NCBI RefSeq assembly: GCF_900143005.1
Contig: NZ_FRCS01000004.1
Coordinates: 1-64,000 of the forward strand
Direction: 5' to 3'
Source: Cryptosporangium aurantiacum
GTDB taxonomy: Bacteria; Actinomycetota; Actinomycetes; Mycobacteriales; Cryptosporangiaceae
Length of the DNA: 64,000 nt
Made by a program: the position numbers and the translations under genes. The notes under the pieces were generated by a model. It was given only the letters and a program-made list of their open reading frames with translations, did not search any database and was not told the DNA's origin. Positions 19,126 to 27,301 of this stretch are shown here, in pieces (position 1 is the stretch's first letter; every line of letters starts with the position of its first letter).

Positions 19126-19143
19126 GTACTACCTCGTGAGTAC
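19126..19143. promoter_or_regulatory. TetR operator, copy 1 (upstream of the MHS transporter)
   Basis: GTACTACCTCGTGAGTAC lies about 37 bp before the transporter start. It shares GTAC-N8-GAGTAC with an element in front of the TetR gene at 19816-19833, so one protein probably binds both. Confidence 0.65.
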
Positions 19144-19147
19144 GCTA

Positions 19148-19807
19148 CTAAGCGCGGGGTCGAGCCGTCACGTGGTCGACGACCAGATCTCCCAGCACCC
19201 GGCGCAGGTGCCCCCGACGCCCGGGGTCGAGCAGATCCCGCCCGAAGATCGCTCGGAACGTGTACCGGTTCGCGCCACGGAAGATGCAAAACGAACTGAT
19301 GATCATGTGGACGTCGAGCGCGTCGAGATCGTCGCGGAACGTACCTTCGGATCGACCTCGTTCAAGGATCCGCGCCAGGACCTGCAGTGCGGGGGCAGCC
19401 AGCCCGTCGCGCGCCTCGGAGCTGAGCAGATGTTCGGCATGGTGAATGTTCTCGATGCTGACGAGCCGCACGAAGTCCTGGTGTTTCTCGTGGTGGTCGA
19501 ACGTCAACTCGGCCAGTTGCCGCAAGGCGTCGGGCGGGGAGAGGTGGTCGACGTCCAGGCTCTGCTCCAGCGCGCGGATCCGGCGGTACGCGTGCTCCAG
19601 AACCGCGACGTACAGACCCTGCTTGCTGCCGAAGTAGTAGTAGATCATCCGCTTGGTCGTGCGCGTCTTGCCGGCGATCTCGTCGACGCGCGCGCTGGCG
19701 TAGCCATGTTCCGCGAACGCGTGGGTCGCGACCTCGAGGATGTCCGCGCGAGTCCGCTCGGCGTCCCGGATGCGCTGGGACGGCGCCACCTTCGAATTAC
19801 CCACCAT
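19148..19807 (-). CDS. TetR-family regulator
   Basis: 219 residues from ATG 19807. HTH: RTRADILEVATHAFAEHGYASARVDEIAGKTRTTKRMIYYYFGSKQGLYVAVLEHAYRRIR (about residues 18-78). The C-terminal domain (RLVSIENIHHAEHLLS, TFRAIFGRDLLDP) resembles regulators of aromatic and fatty-acid genes. The start was set where the HTH preamble begins; the long upstream frame crosses into LivF. Operators before this gene and before the neighbouring transporter suggest it controls both units. Confidence 0.87.
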   Translation of the reverse strand: MVGNSKVAPSQRIRDAERTRADILEVATHAFAEHGYASARVDEIAGKTRTTKRMIYYYFGSKQGLYVAVLEHAYRRIRALEQSLDVDHLSPPDALRQLAELTFDHHEKHQDFVRLVSIENIHHAEHLLSSEARDGLAAPALQVLARILERGRSEGTFRDDLDALDVHMIISSFCIFRGANRYTFRAIFGRDLLDPGRRGHLRRVLGDLVVDHVTARPRA

Positions 19808-19815
19808 CGCCTCCC

Positions 19816-19833
19816 GTACGAACTGGTGAGTAC
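19816..19833. promoter_or_regulatory. TetR operator, copy 2 (upstream of its own gene)
   Basis: GTACGAACTGGTGAGTAC, nine bases before the TetR start, matches copy 1 at 19126 in GTAC-N8-GAGTAC. Its position overlaps the probable start of transcription, as expected for autorepression. Confidence 0.65.
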
Positions 19834-19881
19834 AGTACTGCGCCCGCACTCCCGAGCCCGGCGGACCGGCGCCGCACCGGC

Positions 19882-20613
19882 TCACAACCCGAGGTAGATC
19901 CGGCGCACGTTGGGGTCGTGCCGCAGCTCCTCGGAGGTCCCGACCATCGCCACCTCGCCGTTCTCCACGACCAGGCAGGTGCTCGTCGCCTCGAACGTGA
20001 GCTTGGCGTTCTGCTCGACCAGCAGCAGGCTGAGCCCCTCGGACGACAGGCGCTGCAGCACGGCGAGGATCTCGGCCACGAGCTTCGGCGAGAGTCCCAT
20101 CGACGGCTCGTCGAGCAGCAGCAGCCGGGGACGGCACATCAGCGCCCGTCCGATCGAGAGCATCTGCTGCTGCCCGCCGGAGAGCGCGCCGGCCAACCGT
20201 CCCTTCATCTCGCCGAGCACCGGGAACAGCTCGTAGACCTCCCCCAGCGCCTGCTTGGTCTCCGCCTTCCACGGCCGGGAGTAGGCCCCGAGGAGCAGGT
20301 TCTTCTCCACGGTGAGGCCCGGGAACACGTGCCGGCCCTCCGGGACGTAGCCGACTCCGTGCCGGACCATGTCGCGGGCGGGGACCTTCGTGAGGTCGAG
20401 GTCGCCCCAGCGCATCGTGGTCGCGGACCGCGGGACCAGACCCATGATCGCCCGGAGCGTGGAGGTTTTCCCCGCGCCGTTGGCGCCGATGATGCCGACG
20501 GCCGACCCCGCGGGAACGGTCAGGCCGACCGACCGCACCGCGGAGACACCGCCATAGTTGACGGTCAAGCCTTCGACCACCAGTTCTTCGGTGGTCGTCA
20601 CGGTCTGAGTCAT
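19882..20613 (-). CDS. livF: branched-chain amino acid-type ABC transporter ATPase LivF
   Basis: 243 residues. Walker A GANGAGKTS (about residue 43), LSGGQQQMLSIGRALMCRPRLLLLDEPSMGLSP signature and Walker B, then the D-loop and LLVEQN switch. The short LivF form with VGYVPEGRHVFPGLTVEKNLLLGAY is clear. It powers import with the fused LivMG protein. It is the last gene of the importer operon and overlaps LivMG by four bases. Family members carry amino acids, amides, urea or carboxylates; the substrate here is open. Confidence 0.92.
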   Translation of the reverse strand: MTQTVTTTEELVVEGLTVNYGGVSAVRSVGLTVPAGSAVGIIGANGAGKTSTLRAIMGLVPRSATTMRWGDLDLTKVPARDMVRHGVGYVPEGRHVFPGLTVEKNLLLGAYSRPWKAETKQALGEVYELFPVLGEMKGRLAGALSGGQQQMLSIGRALMCRPRLLLLDEPSMGLSPKLVAEILAVLQRLSSEGLSLLLVEQNAKLTFEATSTCLVVENGEVAMVGTSEELRHDPNVRRIYLGL

Positions 20614-22451
20614 TGCCGGCCCTCCGGTTCCTCTGCGGATGCCGCCGCCGAGGTCACGGCCGGAGGCAGGACGTCGTCCATCGAGTCACCGAGGTAGGCC
20701 TCGATGACCTGCGGCGCGGTCGCCACCTCGTCCGGGGTGCCGTCGGCGATGATGCGTCCGCTGGCCAGCACCGTGACGTGCTCGCAGAGCGACATGACCA
20801 GGCCCATGTTGTGTTCGATCAGCACGACCGTCACGCCGCTGTCCCGGATCGAGCGAACGATCTCGCCGAGTTGCCGCACCTCGTCGCCGTTGAGACCGGC
20901 GGCCGGTTCGTCCAGCAGCAGGAGCCGGGGCGCGCGGGCCATGGCCCGCGCGATCTCCACCCGGCGCTGGATCCCGTAGGGCAGCGCGCCGGGGAGGGAG
21001 TCGGCGAAGTCGGCGAGCCCGTACCGCTCGAGGATCCCGTCGGCCAGAGCGCGCAGCCGCCGGTCGTGGCGCCAGACGCCGGGCTGCCACACCGCGTACT
21101 GCCAGATGCTGCGGGTTCGGGTCTGGTCGAGCGCGACCAGCACGTTCTCCCGCACGGTCATCGCCGGGAAGAGCCGGAGGTTCTGGAACGTGCGGGCCAC
21201 GCCGGCCTGCGCCAGCCGGTACGAGGCCGCGTTGGTCAGCGGGCGTCCGGAGATGCGCACCGCGCCCCGGGTCGGCTTGTAGAAGCCGCTGATGACGTTG
21301 AACAGCGTGGTCTTGCCCGAGCCGTTCGGCCCGACGATGCCGCGAATCTGCCCCGCCGGAACGGTCAGCGACACGTCGTCGAGCGCCTTGAGCCCGCGGA
21401 AGTGTTTGCTGATCCCGTCGATCTCCAAGGCCGGCGGGGCGCCGACGGCGCGCGACGAAGCGTCCGCATAAGGCTGGAAGGGACGCAAAACCGCGCGGGA
21501 AGCCGAGGCCGGCCGTCGGCGCCGATAGGCGCCGCGGATCCGCTCCGGCAGACCGGCAAGGCCGGTCGGCGCGAACAGCACGGTGAGCACGACGACGCTG
21601 CCGTAGGCGATCTGGGCGTAGGTCGGGTAGTCGACCAGCCACTCCCGGACCAGCGAGAGCCCGACCGCGCCGACGACGCAGCCGACCAGCGACTGCCGTC
21701 CGCCGATGATGACCATCGCGAGCAGCAGGAACATGTTCGCGATGCTGAACGTCTCCGGCGCGACGTAGCGGATCAGGCCCGCGTAGAGCACACCGGCCAA
21801 CCCGCCGTAGACGCTGGAGAGCGCGAACGCGGTCATCCGCAGCATCGGTACCTCGGCACCCATCGCGCCGGCGGCGAGCGGGTCGTCGCGCATCGCGCGG
21901 AGCCGCCGCCCGAGCGGGGTGCGGACGACGAACTGCCCGAACGTAAGCAGCACCGCGAACGCGATGATCTCCAGGTAGTAGTAGAGGTACTCGCTGGAGA
22001 GGTCGACCCCGGGCAGCGTCGGCACCGGGATGCCGGAGATGCCCTCCGCTCCCCCGGTCAGCTCGGTGTTCGTGAGCCAGTTCGTGAACGCCAGCGCCAG
22101 GCCGAGCGTGACGATGCCCAGGTAGTGCGACTGGACCCGCAGCGCGGGCGTGCCGACGAGCAGACCGACGGCCACCGTCGCGATGACAGCGAGTACGGCG
22201 GCCGTCCAGAATCCCCAGCCCTCTTTGACCGTGAGGATCGCGGTCACGTAGCTGCCGAGGCCGAAGAACGCGATCTGCGCCAGGTTGATCTGGCCACCGA
22301 TGCCCATCGCCAGGCCCATACCGATGGCCAGGATCGCGAAGATGATCGTCACGTCGATGACGTGGATGGTGTAGCGGCCGACGGTGTAGGGCAGCACCAC
22401 GGCCACGAGCGCGAGCAGGGCGAGCACGCCGCCTTTCGACAACGACTTCAT
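20610..22451 (-). CDS. fused LivM permease-LivG ATPase
   Basis: 613 residues. Residues 1 to about 310 are the LivM permease, with eight or more hydrophobic segments, MGLAMGIGGQINLAQIAFFGLGSYVTAIL and the conserved LRAMRDDPLAAGAMGAEVPMLRMTAFALSS loop. Residues about 350-600 are the LivG ATPase: Walker A GPNGSGKTT, TFQNLRLFPAMTVRENV, signature LPYGIQRRVEIARAMARAPRLLLLDEPAAGLN, and VVLIEHNMGLVMSLCEH. In most systems these are two genes; the fusion joins the permease and one ATPase covalently. It overlaps both neighbours (LivH and LivF) by ATGA. Confidence 0.92.
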   Translation of the reverse strand: MKSLSKGGVLALLALVAVVLPYTVGRYTIHVIDVTIIFAILAIGMGLAMGIGGQINLAQIAFFGLGSYVTAILTVKEGWGFWTAAVLAVIATVAVGLLVGTPALRVQSHYLGIVTLGLALAFTNWLTNTELTGGAEGISGIPVPTLPGVDLSSEYLYYYLEIIAFAVLLTFGQFVVRTPLGRRLRAMRDDPLAAGAMGAEVPMLRMTAFALSSVYGGLAGVLYAGLIRYVAPETFSIANMFLLLAMVIIGGRQSLVGCVVGAVGLSLVREWLVDYPTYAQIAYGSVVVLTVLFAPTGLAGLPERIRGAYRRRRPASASRAVLRPFQPYADASSRAVGAPPALEIDGISKHFRGLKALDDVSLTVPAGQIRGIVGPNGSGKTTLFNVISGFYKPTRGAVRISGRPLTNAASYRLAQAGVARTFQNLRLFPAMTVRENVLVALDQTRTRSIWQYAVWQPGVWRHDRRLRALADGILERYGLADFADSLPGALPYGIQRRVEIARAMARAPRLLLLDEPAAGLNGDEVRQLGEIVRSIRDSGVTVVLIEHNMGLVMSLCEHVTVLASGRIIADGTPDEVATAPQVIEAYLGDSMDDVLPPAVTSAAASAEEPEGRQ

Positions 22452-23317
22452 GCGCGGTTCACCGTCGTCTCCCCGAAGATGCCGGTCGGCCGGAACATGA
22501 TGAGCACTGCGAAGACGACGAACGTCACCAGCTCGGAGTAGCCCTGGAAGTGACCGGCCGCGAACGAGTCCAGGACGCCGATCGCGAGGCCACCGATGAT
22601 CGCGCCGGGGATGCTGCCGAAGCCGCCGAGGATCGCCCCGGCGAACCCCTTGATGCCCAGCGCACCACCCATCGACGGGCTCACGTACAGCAGCGGCCCG
22701 ACCAGACCGCCGGCGAGCGCGGCCAGCCCGGCACCGATGACGAACGCGATCGCGTTGCTCCGTCCGACGTGGATGCCGACCGCGGTGGCGGCCTCGTGGT
22801 CCATCGCGACCGCCTGCATCGCCGCGCCGCGTTTGGTGCGCTGGAGGAACAGCACGAGCAGCACCATCGCCGCGGCGGCGACTGCCAGTACGACCAGGTC
22901 GTAGGTGCGGATCCGGATCCCGAACACGTCAAGCGGCGCGGACGGCACCGGCGACGGGACCGCGCGGCCGGTGGCGCCCCAGATCACGATCGCCAGCGCG
23001 TCCAGGACGATGCCGAAGCCGATCGTGCCGATCAGCATCAGGTCGAAATCCTTGTTCTCCAGCGGCCGGAGAACTCGCTCGATGATCACGCCGATCAGCC
23101 CGGTGACCGCGATCGCGACGACCATCGCGAGCGCGAACGGCAGCTTGACCGAGAGGTAGAACGTGGACGCCAGGTAGGCGCCGATCATGACGACGTTGCC
23201 GTGGGCGAAGTTGACCAGGCCCATCGTGCGGTAGACCAGGGAGAATCCCATGGCGACCAGCGCGTAGATCGCTCCGAGGCTGATGCCGCCGACAAGCGTC
23301 TGAACGAAGACTTGCAT
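22448..23317 (-). CDS. livH: branched-chain amino acid-type ABC permease LivH
   Basis: 289 residues from ATG 23317 with a GGGAGAG ribosome site. Eight hydrophobic segments; the diagnostic motifs are GISLGAIYALVAMGFSLVYRTMGLVNFAHGNVVMIGAY and the cytoplasmic loop AAMQAVAMDHEAATAVGIHVGRSNAIAF, followed by GALGIKGFAGAILGGFGSIPGA. It forms the membrane channel with the LivM half of the fusion. A stem-loop separates it from the binding-protein gene, which likely lowers its expression relative to that gene. Confidence 0.93.
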   Translation of the reverse strand: MQVFVQTLVGGISLGAIYALVAMGFSLVYRTMGLVNFAHGNVVMIGAYLASTFYLSVKLPFALAMVVAIAVTGLIGVIIERVLRPLENKDFDLMLIGTIGFGIVLDALAIVIWGATGRAVPSPVPSAPLDVFGIRIRTYDLVVLAVAAAAMVLLVLFLQRTKRGAAMQAVAMDHEAATAVGIHVGRSNAIAFVIGAGLAALAGGLVGPLLYVSPSMGGALGIKGFAGAILGGFGSIPGAIIGGLAIGVLDSFAAGHFQGYSELVTFVVFAVLIMFRPTGIFGETTVNRA

Positions 23318-23365
23318 GACTCTCCCTGTGCGGGCCGAGAACACGGGACGGAACGGGGCCGACCG

Positions 23366-23402
23366 CGGTGCGAGTCCGCCACCGGGAGGCGGACCCGCAC
23401 CG
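23366..23402. promoter_or_regulatory. intercistronic stem-loop between binding protein and LivH
   Basis: CGGTGCGAGTCCGCC (23366-23380) pairs with GGCGGACCCGCACCG (23388-23402), one mismatch, seven-base loop. It lies between the binding-protein stop and the LivH start. Such stems protect the upstream message or attenuate readthrough, giving excess binding protein over permease. Confidence 0.65.
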
Positions 23403-23415
23403 GGCCGGGGTCAGG

Positions 23416-24561
23416 TCAGCTCGCCGCGACGAGCTTTCCGCCGGTGATCGTGCCGATCGACGTCTCGAAGATGCCGACGCCGGTGTCGTCGAACGCGAAG
23501 TTCCCGAGCAGGCCCTCGTGCTTGACCGCGCGGATCGCGTCGGCCAGCTCCTTGCCGGTGGCGACCTTGCTGTTCTTCAGCGCGGTCAGCAGGATCTGCG
23601 CGCCGTCGTAGGCCTTGGCGCCGTGCAGCTCGGCCTCCTCGTTGAACGCCTTCTGGTAGTCCGCGGCGAACTTCTTGGACGCCTCGCTGATGTCGTTGCT
23701 CAGGTACGGCGAGGACACGATCGTCCCCTCGGCGTTCGCCGCGCCCGCGGTGTCGAGGAACACCGGCGTGCCCTGCGGAGCCGCACCGGCGAACGGCACC
23801 TTGATCCCCAGGTCACGGGCCTGCTTGACGATCAGGCCGGACTCGACCTCCTCCGCGCCGAGGAAGATCAGCTGCGGAGCCTTCTGCCGGATGTTGGTGA
23901 GCGCGGCGCTGAAGTCCTTCTGGTCGGTGGTGACGATCTGGTCGGCGACCGGCTTGATGCCCCGGTCGGCCAGCGCCTTGGTGAACGCGTCGTGCTCGCC
24001 CTTGCCGTATCCGCCGTTGTTGGTGATCATCGCGATCTTGGTGATCTTCTTCTGATCGACGATGTACTTGGCGAGCGTCTCGTCGTAGGTGGTGCTGGTC
24101 GGTCCGTTGAGGAACAGGAACGGGCTCTTCACCGCGACCAGGCCCGGCGACTGCCCGGACGTGATGTTCGGGATCTCGGCCTGCTGGAGGATCGGGGCCA
24201 TCGCGATCGTCACCGCGCTCTCCGCGGTACCGAGCATCGCGATGTATCCCTCGCTGTCGATCTTCCGCGCGAGGTTGGTGCCGATCGTCGGGTCGCCCTG
24301 GTCGTCGAAGAGGCCGAGTTCGATCTTCCGGCCCTCGATGCCGCCCTTCGCGTTCCACTCGTCGACCGCGAGCTTCACGCCCTTGTACTCCCACTTGCCC
24401 AGCGAGGACAGCTGCCCGCTCTGGGCGTCGACGACGGCGATCTTGATCGGGCCGGAGCCGCTGCCGCCGTCGTCTTCGTCTTCGCCGGGAGCGCTGCACG
24501 CGGCGCTGAGCGTCAGCGCGAGGACGGCCGCCGCGGCTGCCATGGCGCGGAGTCTGAACAC
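23416..24561 (-). CDS. lipoprotein solute-binding protein of the Liv-type importer
   Basis: 381 residues. Signal peptide with lipobox LSAACS (Cys near residue 22), then an acidic/Gly/Ser linker and the type I periplasmic-binding fold (Peripla_BP_6): IKIAVVDAQSGQLSSLGKWEYKGVKLAVDEWNAKGG, MLGTAESAVTIAMAPILQQAEIPNITSGQSPGLV, and AKAYDGAQILLTALKNSKVATG near the end. It captures the substrate outside the membrane for LivH/LivMG/LivF. A paralogue with very similar motifs is at 31989-33122. The dehydrogenase and CoA genes around it suggest a carboxylate or amino acid-like carbon source. Confidence 0.9.
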   Translation of the reverse strand: MFRLRAMAAAAAVLALTLSAACSAPGEDEDDGGSGSGPIKIAVVDAQSGQLSSLGKWEYKGVKLAVDEWNAKGGIEGRKIELGLFDDQGDPTIGTNLARKIDSEGYIAMLGTAESAVTIAMAPILQQAEIPNITSGQSPGLVAVKSPFLFLNGPTSTTYDETLAKYIVDQKKITKIAMITNNGGYGKGEHDAFTKALADRGIKPVADQIVTTDQKDFSAALTNIRQKAPQLIFLGAEEVESGLIVKQARDLGIKVPFAGAAPQGTPVFLDTAGAANAEGTIVSSPYLSNDISEASKKFAADYQKAFNEEAELHGAKAYDGAQILLTALKNSKVATGKELADAIRAVKHEGLLGNFAFDDTGVGIFETSIGTITGGKLVAAS

Positions 24562-24596
24562 GGATCATCACCTCAAGGGGGGTTGGGGGTGGTGGA

Positions 24597-26318
24597 TCAC
24601 TCGAAAATTCCGGCGTAAATGTCCTTGATGTTCCAGTGGCCCGGGGTGGGCACCGGCTCGTTGACCATCGGCACGTCGATCACCGCGGGACGCCGGTTGG
24701 CCAGGGCTTTCCGCAGCGCATCGCGGAGGTCTCCCGGCTGCGAGATCCGGTAGCCGTCGGCGCCGCAGGCCTCGGCGAGCGCAGCGAAGTCGGGGCTGTA
24801 GGGGTTGCCGTCGGCGTCGGTGAATTCGCAGCCGTAGCTCGCGCCGAAGTTCGCGGCCTGGAGGTCGGCGATCGTGCCGTGCGCCCGGTTGTTCATCACG
24901 ACGAACAGCACCGGCAGGCCCTGCTCCACCGCCATCGGCAGCGCCGGCAGTTGGGCACTCATCCCGCCGTCGCCGATCAGCGCGACGACCGGCCGGTCCG
25001 GCCACGCGATCTGCACGCCGAGCGCCGCAGCCGGGCCGAAGCCCATCGTCGAGGCGCCGCCGGGTGTGATGAACCGGCCCTGCTCGGGCAGCGGATACGC
25101 CTGGGCGACCCCGTTCTTGTTCCAGCCGACGTCGGTGACCAGCACGGTGTCGGCGGGCAGCGTCTCCCGGACGTCGAGCAGGATGCGCTCCGGCCGGAGC
25201 GGGAAGTCCTCGCTGCGGCCGCGCTCCTCGCTCCCGGCGAACAGCGCGCCGCGGGCGGTGTGGATCTCCGCGCGGAGGGCCGCCCTGGTTCGTGGGTCGT
25301 GCTTTCCCGCCGCCTCGGCGATCCGCGCGACGGCGAGCGCCGCATCGGCGACCACGCCGATCTCGACCGGGTAGTTGCGCCCGATCTCGGCCGGGTCGAT
25401 GTCGATCTGGATCAGCCGGGTGGGCGGGAAGCTCCAGGTGTACCGGTCGTCCCAGGAGCTGGCGTCGGTCTCGGCGAAGCGGGTCGCGATCGCCAGCACG
25501 ACGTCGGCTTCGCGGGCGTAGCGGTTCGTCTGCTCCAGGCCCCAGAACCCGGGCATGCCCATCACCAGCGGGTGGTCGTCGGGCAGCGTCCCCTTGGCCA
25601 TCAGCGAGTGCGCGACCGGGATGTCGAGGTGTTCGACGAGCGCGCGCAGCGCCTCCCGCCCCGGCCCGGCGGACAGCCCGCCACCCACGTAGACCAGCGG
25701 CCGCTCCGCTCCCGCCAGCGCGTCGGCGATCCGCTCGGCGACGTCGATCGGCAGGCCGGGCTTGCTCACCTCGCCCGGCTGCGGGTAGGCCTTCGCGGCC
25801 TGCGGCCGATTGAACAAATCCATGGGGACGTTGAGCAGCACGGCCCCGGGGCGCCCCGTCGTCGCCGTCGTGAACGCCCGCTCGGTGAAGCGCGGCAGGT
25901 CCTCCACCCGGTGCACGTGCCAGGCGCGCTTGACGAACGGGCGGTAGATCGCCGTCTGGTCGGCATCGTTGTGGAGGTTGACCTCCTGATGCGGATGCCG
26001 CCCGTGGAAGTACGACGGGATGTCGCCGGCGATCGCGACCAGCGGCACCGAGTCGAGCGCCGCGGTCGCGACCCCGGTGACCGCGTTCATCATCCCCGGC
26101 CCGACGTGCAGCAGGACGACGCCGGGCTTGCCGCTGGCCCGGGCGTAACCGTCGGCGGCGTGCGCGGCGGCCTGCTCGTGGCGGGCGATCACGAACTTGA
26201 TGCCGCTGCGCCCGATCGCGTCCAGCAGCGCGATGTTCGTGTGCCCGCAGGTGCCGAAGACGTACTCGACGCCGTAGGACTCCAGCTGCGCGGTGAGTGC
26301 GGCTGCGGCGGTAGTCAT
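24597..26318 (-). CDS. thiamine pyrophosphate-dependent enzyme (acetolactate synthase/decarboxylase superfamily)
   Basis: 573 residues with the three TPP-enzyme domains. The Pyr domain has catalytic Glu48 in ARHEQAAAHAADGYARA and HVGPGMMNAVTGVATAALDSVPLVAIAGD. The middle domain has RPLVYVGGGLSAGP. The PP domain has TPGGASTMGFGPAAALGVQIAWPDRPVVALIGDGGMSAQLPAL with the GDG metal motif and the MNNRAHG end of the loop. FAD-binding cannot be judged. It condenses or decarboxylates a 2-oxo acid-like substrate. It overlaps the alcohol dehydrogenase stop by ATGA and belongs to the 28.8-19.9 kb operon, where its aldehyde product could feed the dehydrogenases. Confidence 0.85.
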   Translation of the reverse strand: MTTAAAALTAQLESYGVEYVFGTCGHTNIALLDAIGRSGIKFVIARHEQAAAHAADGYARASGKPGVVLLHVGPGMMNAVTGVATAALDSVPLVAIAGDIPSYFHGRHPHQEVNLHNDADQTAIYRPFVKRAWHVHRVEDLPRFTERAFTTATTGRPGAVLLNVPMDLFNRPQAAKAYPQPGEVSKPGLPIDVAERIADALAGAERPLVYVGGGLSAGPGREALRALVEHLDIPVAHSLMAKGTLPDDHPLVMGMPGFWGLEQTNRYAREADVVLAIATRFAETDASSWDDRYTWSFPPTRLIQIDIDPAEIGRNYPVEIGVVADAALAVARIAEAAGKHDPRTRAALRAEIHTARGALFAGSEERGRSEDFPLRPERILLDVRETLPADTVLVTDVGWNKNGVAQAYPLPEQGRFITPGGASTMGFGPAAALGVQIAWPDRPVVALIGDGGMSAQLPALPMAVEQGLPVLFVVMNNRAHGTIADLQAANFGASYGCEFTDADGNPYSPDFAALAEACGADGYRISQPGDLRDALRKALANRRPAVIDVPMVNEPVPTPGHWNIKDIYAGIFE

Positions 26319-27301
26319 CGGGCGCCCTCCGCGATCGAGATCCAGGACTTGCCGGGCGACACGGCCGCGGTACGGAAGGCGGCGGCCGAGTCCCCGAGGG
26401 GGAACCGGCGGCGCAGTAGCCGGCCGGGGCGGACGTCACCGGCCCGGAGCAGCTCCAACGTCGCCGCGAAGCCGTGGGGGTGGTCGTAGATGAGGCAGCC
26501 GTGCAGGGTCAGCCGACGCTGGACGACATCGAAGGTCCTCACCGAGCTGGGGGTTTCGCTCTGGCCGATCAGCGCGATGCTGCCGCCGTGCGCGGTGCGG
26601 CTGACTGCTTCGGCGAGCGTGGACGGCGCCCCCGAGGTCTCGACGACGACGGCGAACCGTTCGTCGTTCCGGGCGAACTGCTCCGCGCCGAGTTCGACGG
26701 CGAGCTTCGCGCGCTCGGTGTTGATGTCGGTGACGACCGGAATTCCGCCACGGGCCCGCACCGCGAGGCTGACCAACTGCCCCTGGGCACCGGCACCGAT
26801 CACCAGACACCGCTGGCCGGGTTCCACGCCGACCCGGTCGACGGCGCTCAGCGCCACCGCGAGCGGTTCGACGCAGAGCGCGTCGCACGGGTCCAGATCG
26901 GCATCGACCGGCCAGGTGAACCGAGCCGGTACGACGATGCGCTCGGCCAGGACGCCGGGCTCGTTGATGCCGAGGCTCCGGCGGTGGGCGCACCCGGCGG
27001 TGAGGCCCGCACGGCACGACTCGCACCGCAGGCAGGGGAAATTCGGCTCGACGACGATCCGCTGGCCGACGTACCGATCGGTGACCGCGGCGCCCACGGC
27101 CACGACGTCCCCGACGGCTTCATGGCCGATCACCCAGGGCAGCGCCGGGACCGCGCGCCGGCCGGACACCACGGCGAGGTCCGACCCGCACACCCCCACG
27201 CCCCAGACGGCGACGAGCACGTCGTCCGGGCCGCACTCCGGCTCCGGGTGGTCGTCGCGAACCTCGAGCCGGTCGGGCGCGGCGAGCGTCACCGCGCGCA
27301 T
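26315..27301 (-). CDS. zinc-dependent alcohol dehydrogenase (MDR family)
   Basis: 328 residues. The catalytic zinc site has VGVCGSDLAVVSGRR (Cys37 region) and GHEAVGDVVAVG (His-Glu). The structural zinc loop is PCLRCESCRAGLTAGC (CxxCxxCx7C). The Rossmann motif is VIGAGAQGQLVSLAVRA, and NAD preference is suggested by VVTDINTERAKLA (Asp after the second strand). It oxidises an alcohol or polyol within the operon. The start at 27301 shares one base with the aldehyde dehydrogenase stop (TGATG), so translation is coupled. Confidence 0.88.
   Translation of the reverse strand: MRAVTLAAPDRLEVRDDHPEPECGPDDVLVAVWGVGVCGSDLAVVSGRRAVPALPWVIGHEAVGDVVAVGAAVTDRYVGQRIVVEPNFPCLRCESCRAGLTAGCAHRRSLGINEPGVLAERIVVPARFTWPVDADLDPCDALCVEPLAVALSAVDRVGVEPGQRCLVIGAGAQGQLVSLAVRARGGIPVVTDINTERAKLAVELGAEQFARNDERFAVVVETSGAPSTLAEAVSRTAHGGSIALIGQSETPSSVRTFDVVQRRLTLHGCLIYDHPHGFAATLELLRAGDVRPGRLLRRRFPLGDSAAAFRTAAVSPGKSWISIAEGAR

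Noticed and set aside
20613-22541. 642-residue plus-strand open frame over the LivMG fusion
   Set aside because: Antisense frame of a well-supported gene; composition is Arg/Asp/Gln/His-rich without any recognisable motif, typical of high-GC shadow frames.
24636-26489. 617-residue plus-strand frame over the TPP enzyme
   Set aside because: Shadow frame; the minus strand has all TPP motifs.
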